A stretch of DNA of 64,000 bases. Origin: Cavia porcellus (lineage: Eukaryota; Chordata; Mammalia; Rodentia; Caviidae). How positions within the stretch are numbered: the stretch's first letter is position 1; the number at the start of each line of letters is the position of its first letter. Below, one piece after another: positions 26,078-39,200 of this stretch. Made by a program: the position numbers and the translations under genes. The notes under the pieces are model-generated. The model was not told the DNA's origin. It saw only the letters and a list, made by a program, of their open reading frames with translations, and ran no database searches. The stretch spans positions 434,001 through 498,000 of the forward strand of contig NW_026947637.1 in NCBI RefSeq assembly GCF_034190915.1, written 5' to 3'.

Positions 26078-28998
26078 GAAAAACATCGCGGGGTGGTGCG
26101 CATTGTGTGGGTGTGTGTTCATTACATTCACTAGTAGGATTGAGAAAAACATCACGGGGTGGTGCGCATTGTATGGGTGTGTGTTACATTACATTCGCTA
26201 GTAGGAGTGAGAAAAACGTCACGGGGTGGTGTGAATCGGAGGGTCTGAATTAGGATAGGCAGTGAGTGGCAATGTAGGAGGGAGAAAAGCACCGCGGGGT
26301 GGTCAGCATGGGGAGGTCAGGGAACATGCAGTGGCAATGTAGGATAGGATTCTGAAAAACATCACGGGGTGGTGCGCATTGTATGGGTGTGTGTTACATT
26401 ACATTCACTAGTGTGGAGTGAGAAAAACATCATGGGGTGGTTTGAATCGGAGTTTCTGAATTAGGATAGGCAGTGAGTGGCAATGTAGGATGGAGAAAAG
26501 CACCACGTGGTGGTCAGCATGGGGAGGTCAGGGATAATGCAGTGCCAATGTAGGATAGGTTTCTGAAAAACATCGCGGGGTGGTGCGCATTGTTTGGGTG
26601 TGTGTTACCGTACATTCACTAGTAGGAGTGAGAAAAACATCACGGGGTGGTGCGCATTGTATGGGTGTGTGTTACATTACATTCAGTATTAGGAGTGAGA
26701 AAAATAGCACGGGTTGGTGTGCATTGTATGGGTGTGTGTTACATTACATTCACTAGTGGGAGTGAGAAAAACATCATGGAGTGGTGTGAATCGGAGGGTC
26801 TGAATTAGGATAGGCAGTGAGTGACAATGTAGGATGGAGAAAAGCACCGCGGGGTTGTCAGCATGGGGAGTTCAGGGAACATGCAGGGGCAAAGTAGGAT
26901 AGGTTTCTGATAAACATCGCGGGGTGGTGCGCATTTTATGGGTGTGTGTTACATTACATTCACTAGTAGGAGTGAGAAAAACATCACGAGGTGGTTCGCA
27001 TTGTATGGGTGTGTGTTACATTACATTCATTAGTAGGAGTGAGAAAAACATCACGGGGTGGTGTGAATCGGAGGGTCTGAATTAGGATAGGTAGTGTGTG
27101 GCAATGTAGGATAGAGAAAAGCATCGCAGGGTGGTCAGCATGGGGAGGTGAGGGACCATGCAGTGGCAATGTAGGATAGGTTTCTGAAAAACATCGCCGT
27201 GTGGTGTACATTGTATGGGTGTGTTTTACATTACATTCACTAGTAGGAGTGAGAAAAACATCACGGGGTGGGGCGCATTGTATGGGTGTGTGTTACATTA
27301 CATTCACTAGTAGAAGTGAGAAAAACATCACGGGGTGGTGTGAATCGGAGGGTCTGAATTAGAATAGGCAGTGAGTGGCAATGTAGGATGGAGAAAAGCA
27401 CCGCGGGGTGTTCAGCATGGGGAGGTCAGGGAACATGCAGTGGCAATGTAGGATAGTTTTCTGAAAAACATCACGGGGTGGTGCACATTGTATGGGTGTG
27501 TGTTACATTGCATTCACTAGTAGGAGTGAGAAAAACATCACGGGGTGGTGTGAATCGGAGTGTCTGAATTAGGATAGGCAGTGAGTGGCAATGTAGGATA
27601 GAGAAAAGCACCGCGGGGTGGTCAGCATGGGGAGGTCAGGGAACATGCAGTGGCAATGTAGGATAGGTTACTGAAAAACATCGCGGGGTGGTGCGCATTG
27701 TATGGGTGTGTGTTACATTACTTTCACTAGTAGGAGTGAGAAAAACATCACGTGGTGGTGTGAATCGGAGTGTCTGAATTAGGATAGGCAGTGAGTGGCA
27801 ATGTAGGATGGAGAAAAGCACCGCGGGGTGGTCAGCATGGGGAGGTCAGGGAACATGCAGTGGCAATGTAGGATAGGTTTCTGAAAAACATCGCGGGGTG
27901 GTGCGCATTGTATGGGTGTGTGTTAAATTACATTCACTAGTAGGAGTGAGAAAAACATCACGGGGTGGTGTGAATCGGAGGGTCTGAATTAGGATAGGTA
28001 TTGAGTTGCAATGTAGGATGGAGAAAAGCACCGCGGGGAGGTCAGCATGGGGAGGTCAGGGAACATGTAGTGGCAATGTAGGATAGGTTTCTGAAAAACA
28101 TCGCGGGGTGGTGCGCATTGTATGGGTGTGTGTTACATTACATTCACTAGTAGGAGTGAGAAAAATATCACGGGGTGGTGTGAATCGGAGCATCTGAATT
28201 TAGGATAGGAAGTGAGTGGCAATGTATGATGGAGAAAAGTACCGCAGCGTGGTCAGCATTTGGAGGTCAGGGAACATGCAGTGGCAATGTAGGATAGGTT
28301 TCTGAAAAACATCGCGGGGTGGTGCGCATTGTATGGGTGTGTATTACATTACATTCACTAGTAGGAGTGAGAAAAACATCGCCGGGTGGTGTGCATTGTT
28401 TGGGTTGTGTTTCATTACATTCACTATTAGGAGTGAGAAAAACATCACGGGGTGGTGTCAATCGGAGGGTCTGAATTAGGATAGGCAGTGAGTGGCAATG
28501 TAGGATGCAGAAAAGCACCGAGGGGTGGTCAGCATGGGGAGGTCAGGGAACATGCAGTGGCAATGTAGGATAGGTTTCTGAAAAACATCTCGGGGTTGTG
28601 CGCATTGTATGGGTGTGTGTTACATTACATTCACTAGTAGGAGGGAGAAAAACATCACGGGGTGGTGTGAATCGGAGGGTCTGATTTAGGATAGGCAGTG
28701 AGTGGCAATGTAGGATCGAGAAAAGCACCGTGGGGTGGTCAGCATGGGGAGGTCAGGGAACATGCAGTGGCAATGTAGGATAGGTTTCTGAAAAACATCG
28801 CGGGGTGGTGCGCATTTTATGGGTGTGTGTTACATTACATTCACTAGTAGGAGTGAGAAAAATATCACGGGGTGGTGTGAATCGGAGCATCTGAATTAGG
28901 ATACGCAGCGAGTGCAATGTAGGATGGAGAAAAGCACCACGGTGTGGTCAGCATGGGGAGGTCAGGGAACATGCAGTGGCAATATAGGATAGGTTTCT
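26078..28998 (+). repeat. 2921-bp HOR, copy 3
   Basis: Third copy. Agreement with the preceding copies continues to about 29.01 kb, where the A subunit switches to the GCACATCGTATGGG type. The right part of this copy (from 26903) is also the start of the first 4798-bp HOR copy, so two HOR systems overlap here. Confidence 0.92.
26565..26765 (+). repeat. Run of three A subunits in 2921-bp HOR copy 3
   Basis: Same run as 23644-23844, displaced by exactly 2921 bp, with the same diagnostic variants. Confidence 0.9.
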
Positions 28999-31700
28999 GA
29001 AAAACATCGCGGGGTGGTGCACATCGTATGGGTGTGTGTTACATTACATTCGCTAGTAGGAGTGAGAAAAACATCACGGGGTGGTGTGAATCGGATGGTC
29101 TGAATTAGGATAGGCAGTGAGTGGCAATGTAGGATGGAGAAAAGCACCACGTGGTGGTCAGCATGGGGAGGTCAGGGAACATACAGTTGCAATGTAGGAT
29201 AGTTTTCTGAAAAACATCGTGGGGTGGTGCGCATTGTATAGGTGTTCGTTACATTACATTCACTAGTAGGAGTGAGAAAAACATCACGGGGTGGTTCGCA
29301 TTGTATCGGTGTGTGTTACATGACATTCACTAGTAGGAGTGAGAAAAACATCACGGGGGGGTGTGAATCGGAGGGTCTGAATTAGGATCGGCAGTGAGTG
29401 GCAATGTAGGATAGAGAAAAGCACCGCGGGGTGGTCAGCATGGGGAGGTCAGGGAACATGCAGTGGCAATGTAGGATAGGTTACTGAAAAACATCGCGGG
29501 GTGGTGCGCATTGTATGGGTGTGTGTTACATTACTTTCACTAGTAGGAGTGAGAAAAACATCACGTGGTGGTGTGAATCGGAGTGTCTGAATTAGGATAG
29601 GCAGTGAGTGGCAATGTAGGATGGAGAAAAGCACCGCGGGGTGGTCAGCATGGGGAGGTCAGGGAACATGCAGTGGCAATGTAGGATAGGTTTCTGAAAA
29701 ACATCGCGGGGTGGTGCGCATTGTATGGGTGTGTGTTAAATTACATTCACTAGTAGGAGTGAGAAAAACATCACGGGGTGATGTGAATCGGAGGGTCTGA
29801 ATTAGGATAGGTATTGAGTTGCAATGTAGGATGGAGAAAAGCACCGCGGGGAGGTCAGCATGGGGAGGTCAGGGAACATGCAGTGGCAATTTAGGATAAT
29901 TTTCTGAAAAACATCGCGGGGTGGTGCGCATTGTATGGGTGTGTGTTACATTACATTCACTAGTAGGAGTGAGAAAAACATCACGGGGTGGTGCGCATTG
30001 TATGGGTGTGTGTTACATTACATTCACTAGTAGGAGTGAGAAAAACATCACGAGGTGGTGTGAATCGGAGGGTCTGAATTAGGATCGGCTGTGAGTGGCA
30101 ATGTAGGATGGAGAAAAGCACAGCGGGGTGGTCAGCATGGGGAGGTCAGGGAACATGCAGTGGCACGATCGGATAGGTTTCTGAAAAACATCGCGGGGTG
30201 GTGCGCATTGTATGGGTGTGTGTTACATTCCATTCACTAGTAGGAGTGAGAAAAACATCGCGGGGTGGTGCGCATTGTATGGGTGTGTGTTACATTACAT
30301 TCACTAGTAGGTGTGAGAAAAACATCGCGGGGTTGTGCGCATTGTATGGGTGTGTGTTACATTCCATTCACTAGTAGGAGTGAGAAAAACATCACGGGGT
30401 GGTGCGCATTGTATGGCTGTGTGTTACATTACATTCACTAGTAGGAGTGAGAAAAACATCGCGGGGTGGTGTGAATCGTAGGGTCTGAATTAGGATAGGC
30501 AGTGAGTGGCAATGTAGGATGGAGAAAAGCACCACGGTGTGGTCAGCATGGGGAGGTCAGGGAACATGCAGTGGCAATGTAGGATAGGTTTCTGAAAAAC
30601 ATCGCTGGGTGGTGTACATTGTATGGGTGTGTGTTACATTACATTCACTAGTAGGAGTGAGAAAAACATCACATGGTGGTGCACATTGTATGGGTGTGTG
30701 TTACATTACATTCACTAGTAGAAGTGAGAAAAACCACGGGGTGGTGTGAATCGGAGGGTCTGAATTAGGATAGGCAGTGAGTGACAATGTAGGATGGAGA
30801 AAAGCACCGCGGGGTGTTCAGCATGGGGAGGTCAGGGAACATGCAGTGGCAATGTAGGATAGGTTTCTGAAAAACATCGCGGGGTGGTGCGCATTGTGTG
30901 GGTGTGTGTTACATTACATTCACAAGTAGGAGTGAGAAAAACATCACGGAGTGGTGTGAATCGGAGGGTCTGAATTAGGATAGGCATTGAGTGGCAATGT
31001 AGGATGGAGAAAAGCACCGCGGGGTGGTCAGCATGGGGAGGTCAGGGAACATGCAGTGGCAATGTAGGATAGTTTTCTGAAAAACATCACGGGGTGGTGC
31101 ACATTGTATGGGTGTGTGTTACATTACATTCACTAGTAGGAGTGAGAAATCATCACGGGTGGTGTGAATCGGAGGGTCTGAATTAGGATAGGCAGTGAGT
31201 GGCAATATAGGATGGAGAAAAGCACCGCGGGGTGGTCAGCATGGGGAGGTCAGGGAAAATGCAGTGGCAATGTAGGAATGGTTTCTGAAAAACATCTCGG
31301 GGTTGTGCGCATTATATGGGTGTGTGTTACATTACATTCACTAGTAGGAGTGAGAAAAACTTCACGGGGTGGTGTGAATCGGAGGGTCTGAATTAGGATA
31401 GGCAGTGAGTGGCCATGTAGGATGGAGAAAAGCACCGCGGGGTGGTCAGCATGGGGAGGTCAGGGAACATGCAGTGGCAATGTAGGATAGGTTTCTGAAA
31501 AACATAGCAGGGTGGTGCGCATTGTATGGGTGTGTGTTACATTACACTCACTAGTAGGAGTGAGAAAAACATCACGGGGTGGTGTGAATCGGAGGGTCTG
31601 AATTAGGATAGGCAGTGAGTCGCAATGTAGGATCTAGAAAAGCACCGCGGGGTGGTCAGCATGGGGAGGTCAGGGAACATGCAGTGGCAATGTAGGATAG
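26903..31700 (+). repeat. 4.6/4.8-kb HOR, copy 1 (4798 bp)
   Basis: The start is the C subunit end reading GTTTCTGATAAAC, a variant seen again at 31701 and 36288. Landmarks at 26984, 27636, 27846 and 28267 recur at +4798. The length fits 20 units plus 9 extra A subunits (4803 bp) less a net 5 bp of small indels that can be seen in the sequence. Confidence 0.9.
30183..30450 (+). repeat. Run of four A subunits
   Basis: A copies start at 30183, 30250, 30317 and 30384, and B starts at 30451. The run is preceded by the CACGATCGG-type C subunit. Two copies carry ATTCCATT. Equivalent four-A runs lie at 34770-35037 and 39568-39835. Confidence 0.92.
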
Positions 31701-34700
31701 GTTTCTGATAAACATCGCGGGGTGGTGCGCATTTTATGGGTGTGTGTTACATTACATTCACTAGTAGGAGTGAGAAAAATATCACGAGGTGGTTCGCATT
31801 GTATGGGTGTGTGTTACATTACATTCATTAGTAGGAGTGAGAAAAACATCACGGGGTGGTGTGAATCGGAGGGTCTGAATTAGGATAGGTAGTGAGTGGC
31901 AATGTAGAATAGAGAAAAGCATCGCAGGGTGGTCAGCATGGGGAGGTGAGGGAACATGCAGTGGCAATGTAGGATAGGTTTCTGAAAAACATCGCCGTGT
32001 GGTGTACATTGTATGGGTGTGTTTTACATTACATTCACTAGTAGGAGTGAGAAAAACATCACGGGGTGGGGCGCATTGTATGGGTGTGTGTTACATTACA
32101 TTCACTAGTAGAAGTGAGAAAAACATCACGGGGTGGTGTGAATCGGAGGGTCTGAATTAGAATAGGCAGTGAGTGGCAATGTAGGATGGAGAAAAGCACC
32201 GCGAGGTGTTCAGCATGGGGAGGTCAGGGAACATGCAGTGGCAATGTAGGATAGTTTTCTGAAAAACATCACGGGGTGGTGCGCATTGTATGGGTGTGTG
32301 TTACATTGCATTCACTAGTAGGAGTGAGAAAAACATCACGGGGTGGTGTGAATCGGAGTGTCTGAATTAGGATAGGCAGTGAGTGGCAATGTAGGATAGA
32401 GAAAAGCACCGCGGGGTGGTCAGCATGGGGAGGTCAGGGAACATGCAGTGGCAATGTAGGATAGGTTACTGAAAAACATCGCGGGGTGGTGCGCATTGTA
32501 TGGGTGTGTGTTACATTACTTTCACTAGTAGGAGTGAGAAAAACATCACGTGGTGGTGTGAATCGGAGTGTCTGAATTAGGATAGGCAGTGAGTGGCAAT
32601 GTAGGATGGAGAAAAGCACCGCGGGGTGGTCAGCATGGGGAGGTCAGGGAACATGCAGTGGCAATGTAGGATAGGTTTCTGAAAAACATCGCGGGGTGGT
32701 GCGCATTGTATGGGTGTGTGTTAAATTACATTCACTAGTAGGAGTGAGAAAAACATCACGGGGTGGTGTGAATCGGAGGGTCTGAATTAGGATAGGTATT
32801 GAGTTGCAATGTAGGATGGAGAAAAGCACCGCGGGGAGGTCAGCATGGGGAGGTCAGGGAACATGTAGTGGCAATGTAGGATAGGTTTCTGAAAAACATC
32901 GCGGGGTGGTGCGCATTGTATGGGTGTGTGTTACATTACATTCACTAGTAGGAGTGAGAAAAATATCACGGGGTGGTGTGAATCAGAGCATCTGAATTTA
33001 GGATAGGAAATGAGTGGCAATGTATGATGGAGAAAAGTACCGCAGCGTGGTCAGCATTTGGAGGTCAGGGAACATGCAGTGGCAATGTAGGATAGGTTTC
33101 TGAAAAACATCGCGGGGTGGTGCGCATTGTATGGGTGTGTATTACATTACATTCACTAGTAGGAGTGAGAAAAACATCGCCGGGTGGTGTGCATTGTTTG
33201 GGTTGTGTTTCATTACATTCACTATTAGGAGTGAGAAAAACATCACGGGGTGGTGTCAATCGGAGGGTCTGAATTAGGATAGGCAGTGAGTGGCAATGTA
33301 GGATGCAGAAAAGCACCGCGGGGTGGTCAGCATGGGGAGGTCAGGGAACATGCAGTGGCAATGTAGGATAGGTTTCTGAAAAACATCGCGGGGTGGTGCG
33401 CATTTTATGGGTGTGTGTTACATTACATTCACTAGTAGGAGTGAGAAAAATATCACGGGGTGGTGTGAATCGGAGCATCTGAATTAGGATACGCAGCGAG
33501 TGCAATGTAGGATGGAGAAAAGCACCACGGTGTGGTCAGCATGGGGAGGTCAGGGAACATGCAGTGGCAATATAGGATAGGTTTCTGAAAAACATCGCGG
33601 GGTGGTGCACATCGTATGGGTGTGTGTTACATTACATTCGCTAGTAGGAGTGAGAAAAACATCACGGGGTGGTGTGAATCGGATGGTCTGAATTAGGATA
33701 GGCAGTGAGTGGCAATGTAGGATGGAGAAAAGCACCACGTGGTGGTCAGCATGGGGAGGTCAGGGAACATACAGTTGCAATGTAGGATAGTTTTCTGAAA
33801 AACATCGTGGGGTGGTGCGCATTGTATAGGTGTTCGTTACATTACATTCACTAGTAGGAGTGAGAAAAACATCACGGGGTGGTTCGCATTGTATCGGTGT
33901 GTGTTACATGACATTCACTAGTAGGAGTGAGAAAAACATCACGGGGGGGTGTGAATCGGAGGGTCTGAATTAGGATCGGCAGTGAGTGGCAATGTAGGAT
34001 AGAGAAAAGCACCGCGGGGTGGTCAGCATGGGGAGGTCAGGGAACATGCAGTGGCAATGTAGGATAGGTTACTGAAAAACATCGCGGGGTGGTGCGCATT
34101 GTATGGGTGTGTGTTACATTACTTTCACTAGTAGGAGTGAGAAAAACATCACGTGGTGGTGTGAATCGGAGTGTCTGAATTAGGATAGGCAGTGAGTGGC
34201 AATGTAGGATGGAGAAAAGCACCGCGGGGTGGTCAGCATGGGGAGGTCAGGGAACATGCAGTGGCAATGTAGGATAGGTTTCTGAAAAACATCGCGGGGT
34301 GGTGCGCATTGTATGGGTGTGTGTTAAATTACATTCACTAGTAGGAGTGAGAAAAACATCACGGGGTGATGTGAATCGGAGGGTCTGAATTAGGATAGGT
34401 ATTGAGTTGCAATGTAGGATGGAGTAAAGCACCGCGGGGAGGTCAGCATGGGGAGGTCAGGGAACATGCAGTGGCAATTTAGGATAATTTTCTGAAAAAC
34501 ATCGCGGGGTGGTGCGCATTGTATGGGTGTGTGTTACATTACATTCACTAGTAGGAGTGAGAAAAACATCACGGGGTGGTGCGCATTGTATGGGTGTGTG
34601 TTACATTACATTCACTAGTAGGAGTGAGAAAAACATCACGAGGTGGTGTGAATCGGAGGGTCTGAATTAGGATCGGCTGTGAGTGCAATGTAGGATGGAG

Positions 34701-36287
34701 AAAAGCACAGCGGGGTGGTCAGCATGGGGAGGTCAGGGAACATGCAGTGGCACGATCGGATAGGTTTCTGAAAAACATCGCGGGGTGGTGCGCATTGTAT
34801 GGGTGTGTGTTACATTCCATTCACTAGTAGGAGTGAGAAAAACATCGCGGGGTGGTGCGCATTGTATGGGTGTGTGTTACATTACATTCACTAGTAGGTG
34901 TGAGAAAAACATCGCGGGGTTGTGCGCATTGTATGGGTGTGTGTTACATTCCATTCACTAGTAGGAGTGAGAAAAACATCACGGGGTGGTGCGCATTGTA
35001 TGGCTGTGTGTTACATTACATTCACTAGTAGGAGTGAGAAAAACATCGCGGGGTGGTGTGAATCGTAGGGTCTGAATTAGGATAGGCAGTGAGTGGCAAT
35101 GTAGGATGGAGAAAAGCACCACGGTGTGGTCAGCATGGGGAGGTCAGGGAACATGCAGTGGCAATGTAGGATAGGTTTCTGAAAAACATCGCTGGGTGGT
35201 GTACATTGTATGGGTGTGTGTTACATTACATTCACTAGTAGGAGTGAGAAAAACATCACATGGTGGTGCACATTGTATGGGTGTGTGTTACATTACATTC
35301 ACTAGTAGAAGTGAGAAAAACCACGGGGTGGTGTGAATCGGAGGGTCTGAATTAGGATAGGCAGTGAGTGACAATGTAGGATGGAGAAAAGCACCGCGGG
35401 GTGTTCAGCATGGGGAGGTCAGGGAACATGCAGTGGCAATGTAGGATAGGTTTCTGAAAAACATCGCGGGGTGGTGCGCATTGTGTGGGTGTGTGTTACA
35501 TTACATTCACAAGTAGGAGTGAGAAAAACATCACGGAGTGGTGTGAATCGGAGGGTCTGAATTAGGATAGGCATTGAGTGGCAATGTAGGATGGAGAAAA
35601 GCACCGCGGGGTGGTCAGCATGGGGAGGTCAGGGAACATGCAGTGGCAATGTAGGATAGTTTTCTGAAAAACATCACGGGGTGGTGCACATTGTATGGGT
35701 GTGTGTTACATTACATTCACTAGTAGGAGTGAGAAATCATCACGGGTGGTGTGAATCGGAGGGTCTGAATTAGGATAGGCAGTGAGTGGCAATATAGGAT
35801 GGAGAAAAGCACCGCGGGGTGGTCAGCATGGGGAGGTCAGGGAAAATGCAGTGGCAATGTAGGAATGGTTTCTGAAAAACATCTCGGGGTTGTGCGCATT
35901 ATATGGGTGTGTGTTACATTACATTCACTAGTAGGAGTGAGAAAAACTTCACGGGGTGGTGTGAATCGGAGGGTCTGAATTAGGATAGGCAGTGAGTGGC
36001 CATGTAGGATGGAGAAAAGCACCGCGGGGTGGTAAGCATGGGGAGGTCAGGGAACATGCAGTGGCAATGTAGGATAGGTTTCTGAAAAACATAGCAGGGT
36101 GGTGCGCATTGTATGGGTGTGTGTTACATTACACTCACTAGTAGGAGTGAGAAAAACATCACGGGGTGGTGTGAATCGGAGGGTCTGAATTAGGATAGGC
36201 AGTGAGTCGCAATGTAGGATCTAGAAAAGCACCGCGGGGTGGTCAGCATGGGGAGGTCAGGGAACATGCAGTGGCAATGTAGGATAG
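31701..36287 (+). repeat. 4.6/4.8-kb HOR, copy 2 (4587 bp)
   Basis: Copy lacking one whole 210-bp unit relative to copies 1 and 3: the unit at about 28.54-28.75 kb (37.93-38.14 kb in copy 3) has no counterpart after 33.3 kb. A further 1-bp deletion (GAGTGCAATG near 34685) explains the total of 211 bp. Other landmarks keep their order. Confidence 0.9.
34770..35037 (+). repeat. Run of four A subunits in HOR copy 2
   Basis: Counterpart of 30183-30450, with the same A variants in the same order. Confidence 0.9.
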
Positions 36288-39200
36288 GTTTCTGATAAAC
36301 ATCGCGGGGTGGTGCGCATTTTATGGGTGTGTGTTACATTACATTCACTAGTAGGAGTGAGAAAAATATCACGAGGTGGTTCGCATTGTATGGGTGTGTG
36401 TTACATTACATTCATTAGTAGGAGTGAGAAAAACATCACGGGGTGGTGTGAATCGGAGGGTCTGAATTAGGATAGGTAGTGAGTGGCAATGTAGAATAGA
36501 GAAAAGCATCGCAGGGTGGTCAGCATGGGGAGGTGAGGGAACATGCAGTGGCAATGTAGGATAGGTTTCTGAAAAACATCGCCGTGTGGTGTACATTGTA
36601 TGGGTGTGTTTTACATTACATTCACTAGTAGGAGTGAGAAAAACATCACGGGGTGGGGCGCATTGTATGGGTGTGTGTTACATTACATTCACTAGTAGAA
36701 GTGAGAAAAACATCACGGGGTGGTGTGAATCGGAGGGTCTGAATTAGAATAGGCAGTGAGTGGCAATGTAGGATGGAGAAAAGCACCGCGAGGTGTTCAG
36801 CATGGGGAGGTCAGGGAACATGCAGTGGCAATGTAGGATAGTTTTCTGAAAAACATCACGGGGTGGTGCGCATTGTATGGGTGTGTGTTACATTGCATTC
36901 ACTAGTAGGAGTGAGAAAAACATCACGGGGTGGTGTGAATCGGAGTGTCTGAATTAGGATAGGCAGTGAGTGGCAATGTAGGATAGAGAAAAGCACCGCG
37001 GGGTGGTCAGCATGGGGAGGTCAGGGAACATGCAGTGGCAATGTAGGATAGGTTACTGAAAAACATCGCGGGGTGGTGCGCATTGTATGGGTGTGTGTTA
37101 CATTACTTTCACTAGTAGGAGTGAGAAAAACATCACGTGGTGGTGTGAATCGGAGTGTCTGAATTAGGATAGGCAGTGAGTGGCAATGTAGGATGGAGAA
37201 AAGCACCGCGGGGTGGTCAGCATGGGGAGGTCAGGGAACATGCAGTGGCAATGTAGGATAGGTTTCTGAAAAACATCGCGGGGTGGTGCGCATTGTATGG
37301 GTGTGTGTTAAATTACATTCACTAGTAGGAGTGAGAAAAACATCACGGGGTGGTGTGAATCGGAGGGTCTGAATTAGGATAGGTATTGAGTTGCAATGTA
37401 GGATGGAGAAAAGCACCGCGGGGAGGTCAGCATGGGGAGGTCAGGGAACATGTAGTGGCAATGTAGGATAGGTTTCTGAAAAACATCGCGGGGTGGTGCG
37501 CATTGTATGGGTGTGTTTTACATTACATTCACTAGTAGGAGTGAGAAAAATATCACGGGGTGGTGTGAATCGGAGCATCTGAATTTAGGATAGGAAGTGA
37601 GTGGCAATGTATGATGGAGAAAAGTACCGCAGCGTGGTCAGCATTTGGAGGTCAGGGAACATGCAGTGGCAATGTAGGATAGGTTTCTGAAAAACATCGC
37701 GGGGTGGTGCGCATTGTATGGGTGTGTATTACATTACATTCACTAGTAGGAGTGAGAAAAACATCGCCGGGTGGTGTGCATTGTTTGGGTTGTGTTTCAT
37801 TACATTCACTATTAGGAGTGAGAAAAACATCACGGGGTGGTGTCAATCGGAGGGTCTGAATTAGGATAGGCAGTGAGTGGCAATGTAGGATGCAGAAAAG
37901 CACCGCGGGGTGGTCAGCATGGGGAGGTCAGGGAACATGCAGTGGCAATGTAGGATAGGTTTCTGAAAAACATCTCGGGGTTGTGCGCATTGTATGGGTG
38001 TGTGTTACATTACATTCACTAGTAGGAGGGAGAAAAACATCACGGGGTGGTGTGAATCGGAGGGTCTGATTTAGGATAGGCAGTGAGTGGCAATGTAGGA
38101 TCGAGAAAAGCACCGTGGGGTGGTCAGCATGGGGAGGTCAGGGAACATGCAGTGGCAATGTAGCATAGGTTTCTGAAAAACATCGCGGGGTGGTGCGCAT
38201 TTTATGGGTGTGTGTTACATTACATTCACTAGTAGGAGTGAGAAAAATATCACGGGGTGGTGTGAATCGGAGCATCTGAATTAGGATACGCAGCGAGTGC
38301 AATGTAGGATGGAGAAAAGCACCACGGTGTGGTCAGCATGGGGAGGTCAGGGAACATGCAGTGGCAATATAGGATAGGTTTCTGAAAAACATCGCGGGGT
38401 GGTGCACATCGTATGGGTGTGTGTTACATTACATTCGCTAGTAGGAGTGAGAAAAACATCACGGTGTGGTGTGAATAGGATGGTCTGAATTAGGATAGGC
38501 AGTGAGTGGCAATGTAGGATGGAGAAAAGCACCACGTGGTGGTCAGCATGGGGAGGTCAGGGAACATACAGTTGCAATGTAGGATAGTTTTCTGAAAAAC
38601 ATCGTGGGGTGGTGCGCATTGTATAGGTGTTCGTTACATTACATTCACTAGTAGGAGTGAGAAAAACATCACGGGGTGGTTCGCATTGTATCGGTGTGTG
38701 TTACATGACATTCACTAGTAGGAGTGAGAAAAACATCACGGGGGGGTGTGAATCGGAGGGTCTGAATTAGGATCGGCAGTGAGTGGCAATGTAGGATAGA
38801 GAAAAGCACCGCGGGGTGGTCAGCATGGGGAGGTCAGGGAACATGCAGTGGCAATGTAGGATAGGTTACTGAAAAACATCGCGGGGTGGTGCGCATTGTA
38901 TGGGTGTGTGTTACATTACTTTCACGAGTAGGAGTGAGAAAAACATCACGTGGTGGTGTGAATCGGAGTGTCTGAATTAGGATAGGCAGTGAGTGGCAAT
39001 GTAGGATGGAGAAAAGCACCGCGGGGTGGTCAGCATGGGGAGGTCAGGGAACATGCAGTGGCAATGTAGGATAGGTTTCTGAAAAACATCGCGGGGTGGT
39101 GCGCATTGTATGGGTGTGTGTTAAATTACATTCACTAGTAGGAGTGAGAAAAACATCACGGGGTGATGTGAATCGGAGGGTCTGAATTAGGATAGGTATT

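Noticed and set aside
23157..28998. HOR copies as pure assembly artefact
   Set aside because: Copies differ at scattered bases and the different HORs differ in unit content, which an accidental duplication of one contig would not give. Exact copy number still cannot be trusted without read evidence.
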